The notes below the pieces were generated by a model. It saw only the letters and a program-made list of their open reading frames with translations, searched no databases and was not told the DNA's origin. A stretch of DNA of 64,000 nt from Primula veris (Eukaryota > Streptophyta > Magnoliopsida > Ericales > Primulaceae). The stretch spans positions 2,792,501 through 2,856,500 of the forward strand of contig OY821750.1 of the NCBI GenBank assembly GCA_963682055.1. Reading direction: 5' to 3'. Position 1 is the stretch's first letter, and the number at the start of each line of letters is the position of its first letter. A program made the translations under genes and the position numbers. Positions 36,576 to 48,900 of this stretch are shown here, one piece after another.

Positions 36576-39500
36576 ATGTCTTTTGCGAGCATACTCCGGC
36601 GATCAGCCACCACCGCCGCCCCATTAGCCCTCCGATTAATCGGAAGAAGCTCTAACCACCATCACCCCGCCGTAACCGCCGCGATTCTCTGGCGACCGGC
36701 GTTTTCAACGGTGGCGGAGAAGTCGGCGATGAGAATAGATTTGAATCTGGTTACGCAGCTGGATGAGGAGATCGAGTGCGCCGATGAGCCCGATCCCGAG
36801 GTGCGATTATCTCTCTCTATATATTTATATATATGTATATGTAATTTTTTTGCCTGATTTGTACTGTTTTTTTTTTAGTTTCTATTTAGTAATTAGGACC
36901 TTATAAACAATTAAACAACATGGTCTCTCTCCCTATATATATATATAATATATGTACGTATGATACTATTTTTGCTTGCCAACTGTTTGATAAAATGTCT
37001 TGTAGACTTTTTAGTGTATATCTAATTTCTATTTTTAGGAATTAGGACTTATGGGTTTAGTTGGTTACAGTTTATAGACTTTTACTGTTTTTAATTTTTA
37101 ATCTATACAGAAATATTTTAATTTATATGTATGTATGTATGTATATTTATGTATATGTAATATTTTTGTGTGCCAACTGTTTGATAAACTGTCTAGCAGA
37201 GTTTTATTGTGTTTTTTAATTTCCATTAAGGATTTAGGACTTTTGGGTTTGGTTGTTGCAGCTTTTTTGTGTATTTATATATATATGTATATATATTTTT
37301 TGTGTGTAAATGTATGTATAGATAGACGAACCTTGTTTATCTGGTGAAGTTTTGTAGTTGGAAACATGTAAAAGTTTAATTGAATAAACAGAATCTGAAA
37401 TATGGTTTATTAGTGAAGCTTTTTAATTAAATAAAAAACAAGCTGATTGAAGGAGATAGTGTGCCGATGAGCCAGATGAGGATATGAGCTTCTTTGTTTT
37501 ACTTAGTTTTTTGTATATGTATATATGTGTATTTGGTGACAACAATTAGACTAAATTGGAGCCTTCATGTGTAAATGATACAGTACAACTGTGTTTCTTT
37601 TATCATTCTCATCACTTTAAAAATAAAATAAAGGTGTAACGGTCTTTAATATTTTTTTTAAAAATAAAATTAGCTCGTGAAAATTTTGAAACTCATGCCC
37701 GTAAAACTCCGTGACCTTATGGTATAGATATAGGCTCTGCTTGTATAACCGGAAATGAGGAAACTATTAGATTTTTGATGATCGCTTTTGTTGTGACATG
37801 TTAACCCTTCCAGGCCCTAGATTTGCAGTTGGAACTCTTGAGCTCAATGAATTAATTGAAACACATGTATGCCAATTAGGAGAAGCAATCATATAAACCC
37901 GGTCTACTATCTCAAAGGGTGTGCCAACCAATCATATCTTTTAGTTTTTATTTTTGATTAATTTTGGGTTCGTCACTATGTTTTGGGTTTTTTAGTGGTT
38001 GACACATCCTTAATTTTAGTCAACCAGGTTCACCATAGTGTTACTTGTCAATTAGCTGTTAAAGTAATTGAACTGGACTAAAGTTCTTTTAAATTTGGTC
38101 AGAGTCTTATGTAAATTTTTTGGATGACGATGTATGATTCTCTCTCATACTTGTCTTTTAAGTTCGATTGTTTATTAGTATATATGTTTATAAATATTAC
38201 TATGTATTTAGGGTTTTTGGCTCTGGAAACGAGGAGAGTGAAATTTTGGATGATTGCTACCTTCATTTTTGTAGTTGAAACTTCAAAAGTTTGAACGACG
38301 AAAAGAATGGTTGGCATGCCTGATTAGTATTTAGGCTTTTAAGCCAAATGAGGATGTGAGCTTCTCTCTCGTACTTTTTTTAAACATTGATTGTTTATTA
38401 CTTACACATGATGATGTAAGTATATGTTTTGTATGCATGAACATTTATGTATATGTATAGATCTGAGCTTTCTCAAGGTATCTTATGACATCAAGCAATT
38501 CGACAAAATTGAGGCCTTATATTTATATAAGATTTCTGGCTTTGCTTGTTTCTCTGGAAATGAGGAAAGAATGATATTTTAGGGGATTCTTACGGGAATT
38601 TTATAGTTGGAACTTTAAAAGCTCAATTGTATCCAGTCATTCTTTTTACTTATATATGTTGAGAGAAATGTATCTAGGCTAGGTTTGTTTGTTTTCCTGG
38701 AAATGAGGAAAGTACGATTTTTTCAATGATTGTTGTGTTGTAATGCAGTTAACACTATATAAGCCCTAATTTATCTGGTTGCAACTTTTACGCTCAACGA
38801 AAGAGATTAAGGTGTGCTTATGAGAGGATGTGAGCTTCTTTATTGTACTTAGTTTTTTGTTTGTGACTGTGTATAGGTATGTGTATGTATAGATCATGGC
38901 CATCTCGAGGTATTTGGTGACCTATAGATATTAGGCAAGATTGAGGCCTTTTATGTGTAAATGTCACATCAGAACATTTTTTTTTTATCAATCTCATCTC
39001 TTTGACCAGAATTTGTTTTTTCCTTCCTTCCTACAATTATCGTCCCTACAAAACAGCTGCAACTTTGACTTGCAAAATTCGTGTATCTAGTTTGCCAAAA
39101 TTAAAAATTTAAAAGCTATTCATTTAGTAACATATGGTTATGCGATAAATTTTTCAAAAAAAAATCCATTTCCACAATTTAGATACGGTCATTTTGCTAG
39201 TCAAACTTACAGTAGGTGTTTCCTTAGTAAAAAGGTCTTTATATTTTTATTATGTTAACTTGTGAATATAGTGCAACTCAAAACTGTAAAATCTTGAGGC
39301 CTAAAGCAACTGCTATTTGGGTTTTATGGTTAAGCACCACTGGTATAGATATAGGCTCTGCTTGTTTAACTGGGAGTGAGGAAATAATGGAATTTTGGAT
39401 GGCTGTTTTTGGTATAATGTTTTTCACACTATACATACCCTAAATTTGTGGTTGAAAATACTAGCTCAATGAGTATAGAATTACAACCCTAAATTTGTAG

Positions 39501-41867
39501 TTAAAAATATAAGCCCAATGAGTAAATAGAATCACAGATGTGGTCATTTACTTGTTAAAATTATATGGTCATTTACTTATTAAGAGTGTCACAAAATATT
39601 AGCAAGTGATTCTAACTTGGTCACAAGTGATATGGTCAATGAGCAAATGACCATATCTGTGATACTTATCATTTTAGCAAGTGATAAGTTAGATGATTAA
39701 ATAAAATCACCGATGGGGTCACTCTACCATATGGTCATTTAGTTATCAAGTTATTGATTTTAATAATTTGTTATGTAGAAAATTTTCTGATGATACTTGA
39801 GCATATTGTCAAGCGCTGAGAAATGAGAGTACCTAAATGATATTCCCGTGAAAAAAATGTAGAGAAAAGTATTTATCCAGAAAGTGTTTTCCATGATTCA
39901 GGATTTTTGCTTATATATTTTGTTGTGTTGCTTTCTGTTGGGTTGAAGGGTGCTTGCTTTGTTTGTTCTCGTTTTGTTGGATGTTTCTATATTGTTATAT
40001 GCAATATATTCCTTGGCTTTCCAGATTGGAAATGGGAATGGAAGAATAAAGGCTTAATGGCCAAACTGGAAATCTTATTTTAGTATCAAAAAGAAATTTG
40101 AAACGATGTAAAACGATTTCCTGACGTTGCCTTAATGTTGTTTTTGTAGAAAGTTATGTTTTGCACCAATTAATGCTCTTTTCTTCTTAGCAGTAACCAA
40201 CAACGTTGTCCCATTCCTTGCCAGTTTTATAGGAAAATAACTGTAAATTTGTGCCTGTTAATTTCCAAATACTTACCATTTGAATTTCTTTGCTTTTACA
40301 TTTCTTTCAAGATCAAACATTAGAATTTAGTATGTATCTTGGTTTACATTTCTTTAGAAAAAATTGGTTAACCGTCAAAGGTGTCACAAAAAAGAGATAT
40401 CTTCCCAATTAAAGGGTTTCCATATAATTCCTTAATTGACAGAACCGTTATATATTCTTGGGAATTAATAACTGTGATTAAGGATCATTCTGAAATCATA
40501 GATAGGCGTAATTATGGGCTGAATATATTACTGTAATCAAGTGTAAACAAGCATATAAAGGAGGGGAGCCCTGAGTAAAAAGGCAACCTTTTTGTTCATC
40601 AAAATATAAGGTCTGTTATATTTGTCACTCCTGAGAAAAAACTGGGTTCCAACTGTGCGTGGATAGATGGGAGAAAACAAACAAACTCACATTTCGTAAA
40701 GTACGATAGGGAAGTGGATGTTGGTAAATATACATAATTGGAGGTTTGCTTAGCATTAATAAAACTTGTGATGTATTCTGCTTACAGAGCAAGTTGGCAG
40801 CCTTTTGTTTTAGGAAGTTTTTTCTGTTCAACTATCTGATATGTGTAGGCTTTCTACCAAATTTATTATGCCTTATAGGCTGCAGAAATTCCAGCTGGCT
40901 TCCCTTTCAAAATCGTAGATAAATCAGGAGGCCAGGTTGTGAGATTAATCAGAGAGTACGAAGGTGAAACGATCGAAGTTGAAGTTTACATGCCAGATCT
41001 TATCAGTGGTGATGATAATGATGACAAGGACGATGGTGACGAAGAGAGCAGTCCGCAGTCAACACTCCCTCTACTTGTCAAAATTTCCAAAGATGATGGA
41101 CCCTCTTTGGAGTTTAGTTGTAATGCCAATGCTGATGAGGTTAATATAGTCGGCATGTCTGTTAAAGAACCACGGAATCCCGATGACATGGCTTACGAGG
41201 GACCCGACTTTAGGTAAGTAATATCCCAATTGGGTAGTTTTGTTTAATTTGTTTTTCAAAGGTTTTAAAATAATCTTAGCTTGAGTGCGGTTTTGTGCTT
41301 TATAGTAAACCAACTCTTTGTGGCTTAATGCTTTCTGTAAAAAGTAAGTCTGTAAAGACCAGAATCTGGAATTGCTTTTGATGTACTCTCTATTTTTTCT
41401 ATTTTGTTAAAAGAGAAATAAACAGGGATGACAGAAAGATTATTGGCATCAAACTAGCAACAGATAGTGTTCTCAGAACACGGAAATGGGAAAGCATAGA
41501 ACCTTTTCTGTGACCCTAAATGAAATATACACACTAAAAATTGTCTTCTTCCGACTAAGTTGTTTAAGCAAACTCAGAACATGAACTCATAACCATTTTC
41601 TGTTTTAAAAAACTGAAGGTGTAGAATGTTTTGTTCATTTTCTTTTTTCAGTTTTTATATTTGTTGTTTAAATTGTAATTAGAATAATCTCCCTATTTTA
41701 TTTTCAGCGATTTGGACGAGAATCTACAAAAGGCTTTCCACAAGTATCTTAATGTTCGTGGAATCACTCCAAGTGCGACAAATTTCTTGCATGAGTATAT
41801 GATCAACAAGGACGCCAAAGAGTACAAGATGTGGCTGGAAAATGTTAAGAGGTTTGTCAAGGCATAG
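36576..41867 (+). CDS. Mitochondrial glycoprotein / p32-MAM33 family matrix protein
   Basis: Three exons: 36576-36800, 40879-41213 and 41708-41867, giving 720 bases, 239 residues plus TAG. The N-terminus (MSFASILRRSATTAAPLALR, then FSTVAEKSAM near 45-52) is rich in Arg/Ser/Ala and lacks acids, as in a mitochondrial presequence. The mature part has the family pattern: an acidic N-terminal helix (LDEEIECADEPDPE), beta-strands with VVRLIREYEGETIEVEVYMP, a variable acidic loop (GDDNDDKDDGDEESS), LEFSCNANADEVNIVGMSV, YEGPDFSDLDENLQKAFHKY, and the C-terminal helix pair ITPSATNFLHEYMINKD with YKMWLENVKRFVK. The family forms doughnut-shaped acidic trimers in the matrix; a plant member (MAM33) has been linked to mitochondrial RNA/complex I function. 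No single reaction is known. Intron 1 is 4.1 kb and internally duplicated. Confidence 0.93.
36801..40878 (+). repeat. MAM33-like intron 1 with degenerate tandem repeats
   Basis: A unit containing GGCT(C/T)TGCTTGTTTAACTGG, GAAATGAGGAAA, TTTTGGATGATTG and GTAGTTGGAAC..AAAAGCTCAA recurs at about 37728, 38208, 38535, 38673 and 39347. The companion block (ATGAGGATGTGAGCTTCT ... GTACTTAG ... GAGGCCTT.TATGTGTAAATG) occurs at about 37470, 38345 and 38830. Near the donor, a separate block (TGCCAACTGTTTGATAAA, GGAATTAGGACTTATGGG) is present two to three times between 36880 and 37260. No hidden exon was found. Confidence 0.65.
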
Positions 41868-43155
41868 ATTAGTGCTGATGAGCGACAATATTCATGTTCA
41901 ATAAATTCTAATTTCGTATTTCTTTCTTGGCTTTAGTTACCATGTCGGGTACCAAGTTGAATTGAATTATCAAGTGTAATGAATTGGGGCGTAGCACACT
42001 TATCATTGTAATGCAGTGATTTTATGGACCAAATTTGTGTGTTTTTTTTCCAGTTACTAAATAGTTGTACTACTACACATTATGATGCTATAAAATTTCA
42101 GCATCCTAGTGTAAGTCAGTCATGAAACTGTCTTGCTTGAAAAAGCTGGAATTGAATTACTTAATGCAATTAGTGAAATGAATCAGATATATCTTTATAC
42201 GATCAAAACCTCATGTAAGTTGACTTTTAATTTAAAATTACTGTTCTGTGTTGGGTTCTAGTACAAGCATTCATTTACAAATTACTGAAAGGAGTTGCAT
42301 TTCCAATCTTTTTACCCAGTGTATATTTAGTATTAACATGAAAGTAGTTTGTGTAAAAAAACAGATTTCGAGGTTGTCAGCTATGATAGAAAGAGAAACA
42401 AAGAAACTTACACACGACATACCCCGAATAAAAGTTAAGTGACCATGAAAGCTAATCGACAAAAAGTTGCTTCATTAGTTTTTACATTTTGATTACGGAA
42501 CTGATAAATATTTTGAAGTGGATGTCAATTAAATACGAGTGTGCATCCATTAACTTCAAAAGCATCGGAAGTGTGGTTTAAGAGTACCCCTTTGTCACCT
42601 AGAGAAATTTCAAAAGAGTTTAGCCCACATCTTCTAGCGATTCTTCAAGTAACATGTAAAACCCTAAAACATTGAAGGAAATTGTATGTTATATACCGAC
42701 ATTGCTCATTTCTAAGGCCATTCAAGTGACGTTCATTGTATTGTCGATCCTCGACTTGGAAAATTTTAGATTCTTTAGGAATGTACTTTAATAACTAATT
42801 GGAAAATAAAGAATAGGAACTACGAAAAATATTTGTAACGCTTTCAAGTCTTGCACTTTGACGTGTGCTAAGAAAATGCTTAAGTCGTGCACCTTAAGTA
42901 CAAGGGATCCTAAAAATTGGAGCTTTTGGAAGCTCTTCAATCTTAAAGGGCTATTTTAAATTTTCTTAATCAAGTACAATTAAGGCACTAACTTGCTTCA
43001 CACAGGTATTTCTGGTAAACAATTTATCAATGAATCAATGATTAAAGAGGTAGAAATATAAACATGCATTATGCTTGCATAATTATTTCTGTCAGTAAAA
43101 TATTGATGAAGGAAAAAAAACATGAATTTTACTGTTATTAAAAATAAAATAAAAG
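41868..43155. other. MAM33-like 3' region and intergenic DNA
   Basis: The stop is followed by a probable 3' UTR with an AATAAA at about 41899-41904 (TTCAATAAATTC). The rest has no supported gene. Confidence 0.5.
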
Positions 43156-43229
43156 TGACTGAGCCCGGGTTCGAACCGGGGACCTCTAGTGTGTGAGACT
43201 AGCGTGATAACCAACTACACCACCCAAAC
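43156..43229 (-). tRNA. tRNA-Val (anticodon CAC)
   Basis: The 74-nt cloverleaf on the minus strand starts GTTTGGGTGGTGTAGTTGG. The anticodon stem CTAGT/ACTAG closes the loop CT-CAC-AC. The T arm CCCCGGTTCGAACCCGGG contains a perfect B box (GGTTCGAACCC), and the A box is TGGTGTAGTTGG. There is no intron and no encoded CCA. It is followed on the minus strand by CTTTTATTTTATTTTT, an RNA polymerase III terminator. One defect: the acceptor stem pairs 1 and 3-7 form (3:70 as U-G, 6:67 as G-U), but position 2 (U) faces U71, where plant tRNA-Val normally has U-A. The gene may be slightly degraded or still functional. Confidence 0.93.
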
Positions 43230-44849
43230 TTATGTAAAAATTATGTAAGTTTAATATTTATTTATTATTATGGTTCTACATACTAAACAAAGATTGAAAT
43301 ATGTACTCCTTATCATCTACATTTTATGGCCTGTTTGGTTTTAGTTTATAATTTATAACCTCAGTTTCTTGAAAAGATTTTCCAGAAAAGATTGATTATG
43401 CTCGGTTCTCGGTTGACCAGTTTAAGTCATAATTCCATCACTAGTTGTAGCATTTTTACCTATGCTTAGACTAAATATGATGAATTTTGTCCCGGTATTT
43501 TATCATTCTAATGGTATCAAAGTTAAACAATGTCGAGTCATAATAGTTTTAATGAACGTAGCTCAGTGATGAATGTGAAATTTTGTGGTGAAGAGCATCC
43601 GTTCAATCAACTAAACAGGTGGATAAATGGTTTGCTACACATAGGAAAATCTGCACGTTACACGTATTAGAAACATAAACTTGAGTCGCTTTGATCAAAA
43701 AGATAAATATCACCGTTTACACAATCGTCGACAAGGCCAAATTTATCGTTAACAAGACTTAGAAATCATGATTACAAGTTAGCTAAAACAAAGAGTTAAG
43801 CATACAAAATCTCTCATTATTGACATAGAAGAAGATTGCGATAATGGGTTTTGCTAAAACTCTGACACCTTATCGTGATCAAAGGTGAACGAAAGGACTT
43901 TCTTCATTCATTCCGCCTCCTTAACATCTTTACTTCAATCTGACGAAAGCATAAATAAGCCATTACACTGTGCGAACGCATAATAATTCTAGCATCAATT
44001 AAAGCTTCTACAAATAGGCCATCGGAAAAATGAGTAAAATATTTTGATATTTTCACGTCAAATCTTGGTTTGCAATCGTCGTAAAAAAATGTTTATTTGG
44101 TTTTAAAGGCAAATTTGCGGTTTCCCCTTAAATCTTAATAGGAGTACATTGGTTTAAGGACGCAATATATCACAAAGTTAAAAACTTTAGAAGTAAATTA
44201 ATAAAATATCATAGCTAATGGGTACATTTGACAAATTTCTAGTATTTAACACTAAACTCCATAATTCCATGTGCCACGAGATCCACAAGTCTCTTCCAAC
44301 CAATACAATATTACTTGAAACATTATTTTTAAAGTACATTTACAATGCAAATAACCCTTACCAACCATTAATTAATTAAAATAACACCCTTACACTTTCG
44401 AAATTATCTTAAATTGAAGCTTAATGTTATAACTTTTGTTGTTCTTGAATCAGTGTAGTTTCTAATATTTATACACTCTAACCAACTGGAAACCACCTTT
44501 CTCCAAATTTTAGAATAAATGTTCTCTAAGAGCATATGTATATCAATCACCAAAACACTCACGTTTCTTAAAATATATTGTATGATTTTATCCAGTGTTT
44601 TAAAACACTAAATCATTGCTGAAATGTTTTCAGGAGAGCTTTATCGAAGCGTAAGCGCCGACGTCAAAAGCGTAAGCATTACTAGAAAAACGTAAATACA
44701 TATATATTTTCAATAAATATGAAATACATTAAAATAATTTATTCAAAACAATCTGAATAAATAATATTAGCATGTTTTAATCATGGATATGTCGAATATA
44801 ACAACGACCTATTTACTTACTCTTACTTTTGTACCAATTTATGAGACTA

Positions 44850-44880
<31 letters not shown>

Positions 44881-45956
44881 TTTGTCTGAATATATTTTGT
44901 TTCTTAAATAAACCTTAAGCTATCTGAGTTTTACGGAGTGTTTTTTAAGTATTGTCATGTGAAAACGCTTTTTTTTTTTTAGCTTTAGTCTAAAGCTGAC
45001 AATATATTTTTTAAATTTTCAGTTTTTTTGAGTATCAGCGCATTTTGAGATGAATTTTTTTATGCACTGATTTTATCACTTAAAAAGGTTCACATTTGTT
45101 ACCCTTTAGATTAACTTTAAAATATATTTAGTTAAAAATCACCTATATAGAAGGAGAACTCATACATCCAACAAAACAAAAATAACAATTAATTATTCTC
45201 TTACTTAACTCTTGTTTTTCACTTCTATCATACAAAAACCAATAATATCCTCTAGTAGAAGTGAAAAAATAATATGTAGTAAATAACTATGATAAGGTAA
45301 TTGATCAAAAGGGTGAAAACTAGAAAAAAATTGTAAATTTTCAACTCAAACATGAGAAAATTTGATAATAAAACTGATGTGGAGGCTCTAAACGACTTTT
45401 TAGCCTTCAACAATTTTAAATTAAATGGTGAAAATAAAAACACATACTATACGAAGAATCACTTACAAATGACTACTAAACTAGTGGCTGAACTACGATT
45501 TTATATATAGGTGGGGCTAAATTATATATATATACTATTTTGTAATTACGGGGGTGCTGAAAGTCTATAATCGTCAATTTTTCAATAAAATACATGAAAT
45601 AATTTCTTGTTTTTTTATAACACGAGGGGTAGCCTCTTTTAGTCGATACCTTAGTTCATGTACTAAACACATATCAATGCAATTTTAAAGATCAATATGT
45701 GGGTTATTTGCAAAAACTAAAGAAAATATGAGTGTCATATGCAAGATTTTATAGTTTATGCAATTGATTTACAAATAACCAAAAATTTATGTGGTTTATT
45801 TGTAGTTTAATCTTAAATATTCCTAAGCATCTATCTCTGTGTCTTTCTCTTCCTTAAAATATAATATAACAGTACAAATAACAAGACTATATATTTTAGT
45901 TAGATAAAAAAACTCATATAGATAGATATATTTATATATAAGCTGAATATAATTCA
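43230..45956. other. Intergenic/upstream region of FPS
   Basis: No gene is supported. It contains a (TA)n run at about 44849-44871 followed by T9-10, and AAGCG-rich sequence at about 44640-44690 similar to that at 62810-62900 and 11880-11990. The last ~200 bases should hold the FPS promoter; no confident TATA position can be chosen among the many TATA-like runs. Confidence 0.4.
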
Positions 45957-48900
45957 ATGGCAGATCTAAGAGAAAAGTTTTTGGGAGTTTATAATGTTTT
46001 AAAAAAAGAGCTTTTAAATGACTCTGCTTTTGATTTCACTGATAATTCTCGCCAATGGGTTGATAAGGTTTGTTTTATTTTACTTCACCTTTTTTTTATA
46101 TTATGTTTAATGAAGTATTATCTTTTGTGTTTGTATATTTGCAGTTTTTATATAATTGGGTTATGTGTATATAGAATTTTTTGCATATTTGAGAAATAGA
46201 AACCAAATCTTTGGAATCTCAGATATATTTATAAGGTTTGTTTTATGTTATATCAATTTCTCTTTTTTAAATATTATTTTTTGGGTTTGTACATTGCAGT
46301 TTTTATGTAATTGGGTTATGTGTATATAGGATTTTTTTGCATATTTTAGAAATAAAACCAGCTCTTTGGCTTATTAGATTTTTTTTATATCAGTTTATGT
46401 TTTTTGATTCTCTTTGAATATTAGTATCTTTTGGGTTTGTACATTGCAGTTTTTATATAATTGGGTTTTGTGTTAATAGAATTTTATGTATATTTGAGGA
46501 ATAAAAACCAAATCTTATCAAAAGCTGGCCTTGGATTCTTTGCCATGATTGAGTTTTGTGTATATAATTGTGTGCTGTGATTAATTACTAATTTTCTTTT
46601 ATGTATTAGAGGCATATTAGTTAATGCTGATTAAGGGTAATAAGAAAAAAAGATATCACTAAAGACTATAATGTTAAATTGAGATTTATAATTAGATTGT
46701 TTTCGCAGAACTTCTCGTTTTCAATTCCGATTATTTGAATTTGTATCATTTTAGTTTATATTCACATCACTACATTGCAATTACTATCTTTCTTTTATGC
46801 GATAGAGGAATATTACTTAATGTTGATTAAGGGTAATAAAAAGGAGGGAAATCAGTAATCACCAAGGACTATTATGTTGAGTTGAGATTAAAATTAGATT
46901 GTTTTCCCAGAACAATTTGTCGTTTTCGATTCCAATTATTTGAATTAGTATCGTTTTAGTTTATATTCACATCACTACATTGTGATGTGCTGGAGTTGGA
47001 TTTGTTTATATAATTGTGTGCTGTGGATGATCCTATATTTTTACTTTAGAAGAAGGGTTAAAATATTAAACTACTGAAAACAATTTCCTGTTTTCAATTT
47101 GAATTATTTGATTCTGAGAATGTACATTGCAATTTGTTAGGATTGGATTTGGAGCTATAGAAATCTCATACTTTCTTTTGGGTAGGATGGAGAATTAAAC
47201 ATTGCATAGATATAAATTAAATCCATGAGGAGCTTACCTCAAACTAGGCTAACCACAATTTAAAATAAGATTTTAAAATCGTTAGGTTAGGATAAGAAGA
47301 ATTAGGAGGGCCTAACTTAGGCCTCCAAGGATGGCCAACCCCTAGTTATTAATATGAAGTAAAAGCATGTTTAGGGTGTAAAGAAATAAATCACGAAACT
47401 TAAGTGTAAGTTTGAGATTTTAAAACAGTTTTTTCGCTCTGAACAAAATCATGATTTTCAAATATGGATTCCCAATAGATGTGTTATTTGTGATATGTGC
47501 ACCGCAATCTCTAGAATTGGGCTTTATGTATATGATTGTGTACTTTGGATTGTCCCAGAATTATTATGCAAAGCAAATGAAAATAAGTAAACAAATAAAT
47601 ACGGTCAATGCAATTCATGGGTATTGAAGAGATATAATCGCCACAAACTTTCTTGCAAAAATTACATCATTTTTCTCGAAACTATTTTTTGTTTTTAAAT
47701 TCCAATTCCTGTAATTGCAACTTTTGGGTTACGGACATTACAATCCCTAAGAATTTGGTTCTTATGAATATGTTTTGGTGCTATGGAGAATCTATGTTTT
47801 GCTATGTTGGAGGAATGAGAATATTCCATGCTAGGGTATTGAAGAGAAAAATATTAAATAGAGAAGTATAAAGCTGAAAGTAAAATGTAGTAATGGGTCA
47901 AAGACAACGTTTAATCTGGATATCACAAAATATACGAGTCTGTGTTAGATCCAAGCTGGCTACTGCTCAGATATCGATAGACAACATACTTGATTGGAAT
48001 TTTAGTTAGTCCGAATTTGCATAGAAAATTAATACCAAACATCCAAATTCTTGGGTGGTATTCTGAAATATCATACAGAAGAACCTGATTCTGGTTGAGC
48101 TAAACCAAAGACAAAACTGAACTCAACAAATAATCAGTCGGTCATAATATAAATTCCAAGCTAGACAATTGAATTACAATGTATTTGAAATGAAATTGGT
48201 ATCATATGGGATGAAGCAAAATGAGTTTATGATAAAAGCTTATATTTATAGCCAAGATTCTAGACATGGCAAATTTAAACCGTTTCTCGCGTTCTGAACT
48301 TGTTATGCTATGTGAACTGTTGGGTAAGTCACTGAGTGCGCGTGATTTGAAGGGGTCCTATAAAGTTTTCAATTTATAAAAAAAATAAAAATATTTTGAT
48401 AAGCTTTCTTGTGGGTCAAGTCTGTGAAAGTAGATTAAACGTTGAGATATTCTCCTGCAGTTTGTTTGCTTATGTGTATACTTCATAACTCTTATCATTT
48501 AAAACTTGTTCGAGTTCTTAGCCTTGTTTAGTTATAGCTTATAAACTCGAATTTTTATTTTCTTTGCGCAAAAGCTGAACTGCATCTGGTTGACCTGCTT
48601 AAAAGCTGGGGTTTTTCGATTTTAGACCTGAAATTTTCTAGAAGCTATAAGCTGGATAAACCAACCTTTTCTTTGGACCACAAAAGCTTCTCTCTTTTCT
48701 TAATATCTGGACCCAAATGAGCCCTTAAAATGAAGCGACACCGTTGCGGGTCTAGACAGTTGCTGTATGTTTTTCTATTGCTGATTTATAAATTGGCAAT
48801 TCAGTTAAACTTTTTCTAGTTTTGAGGACCATATTGAAGGGATTAGAAACCCCCATTGTATGAAATGTTCACTTAATAGATTTCTTGCATATAAATTTCA

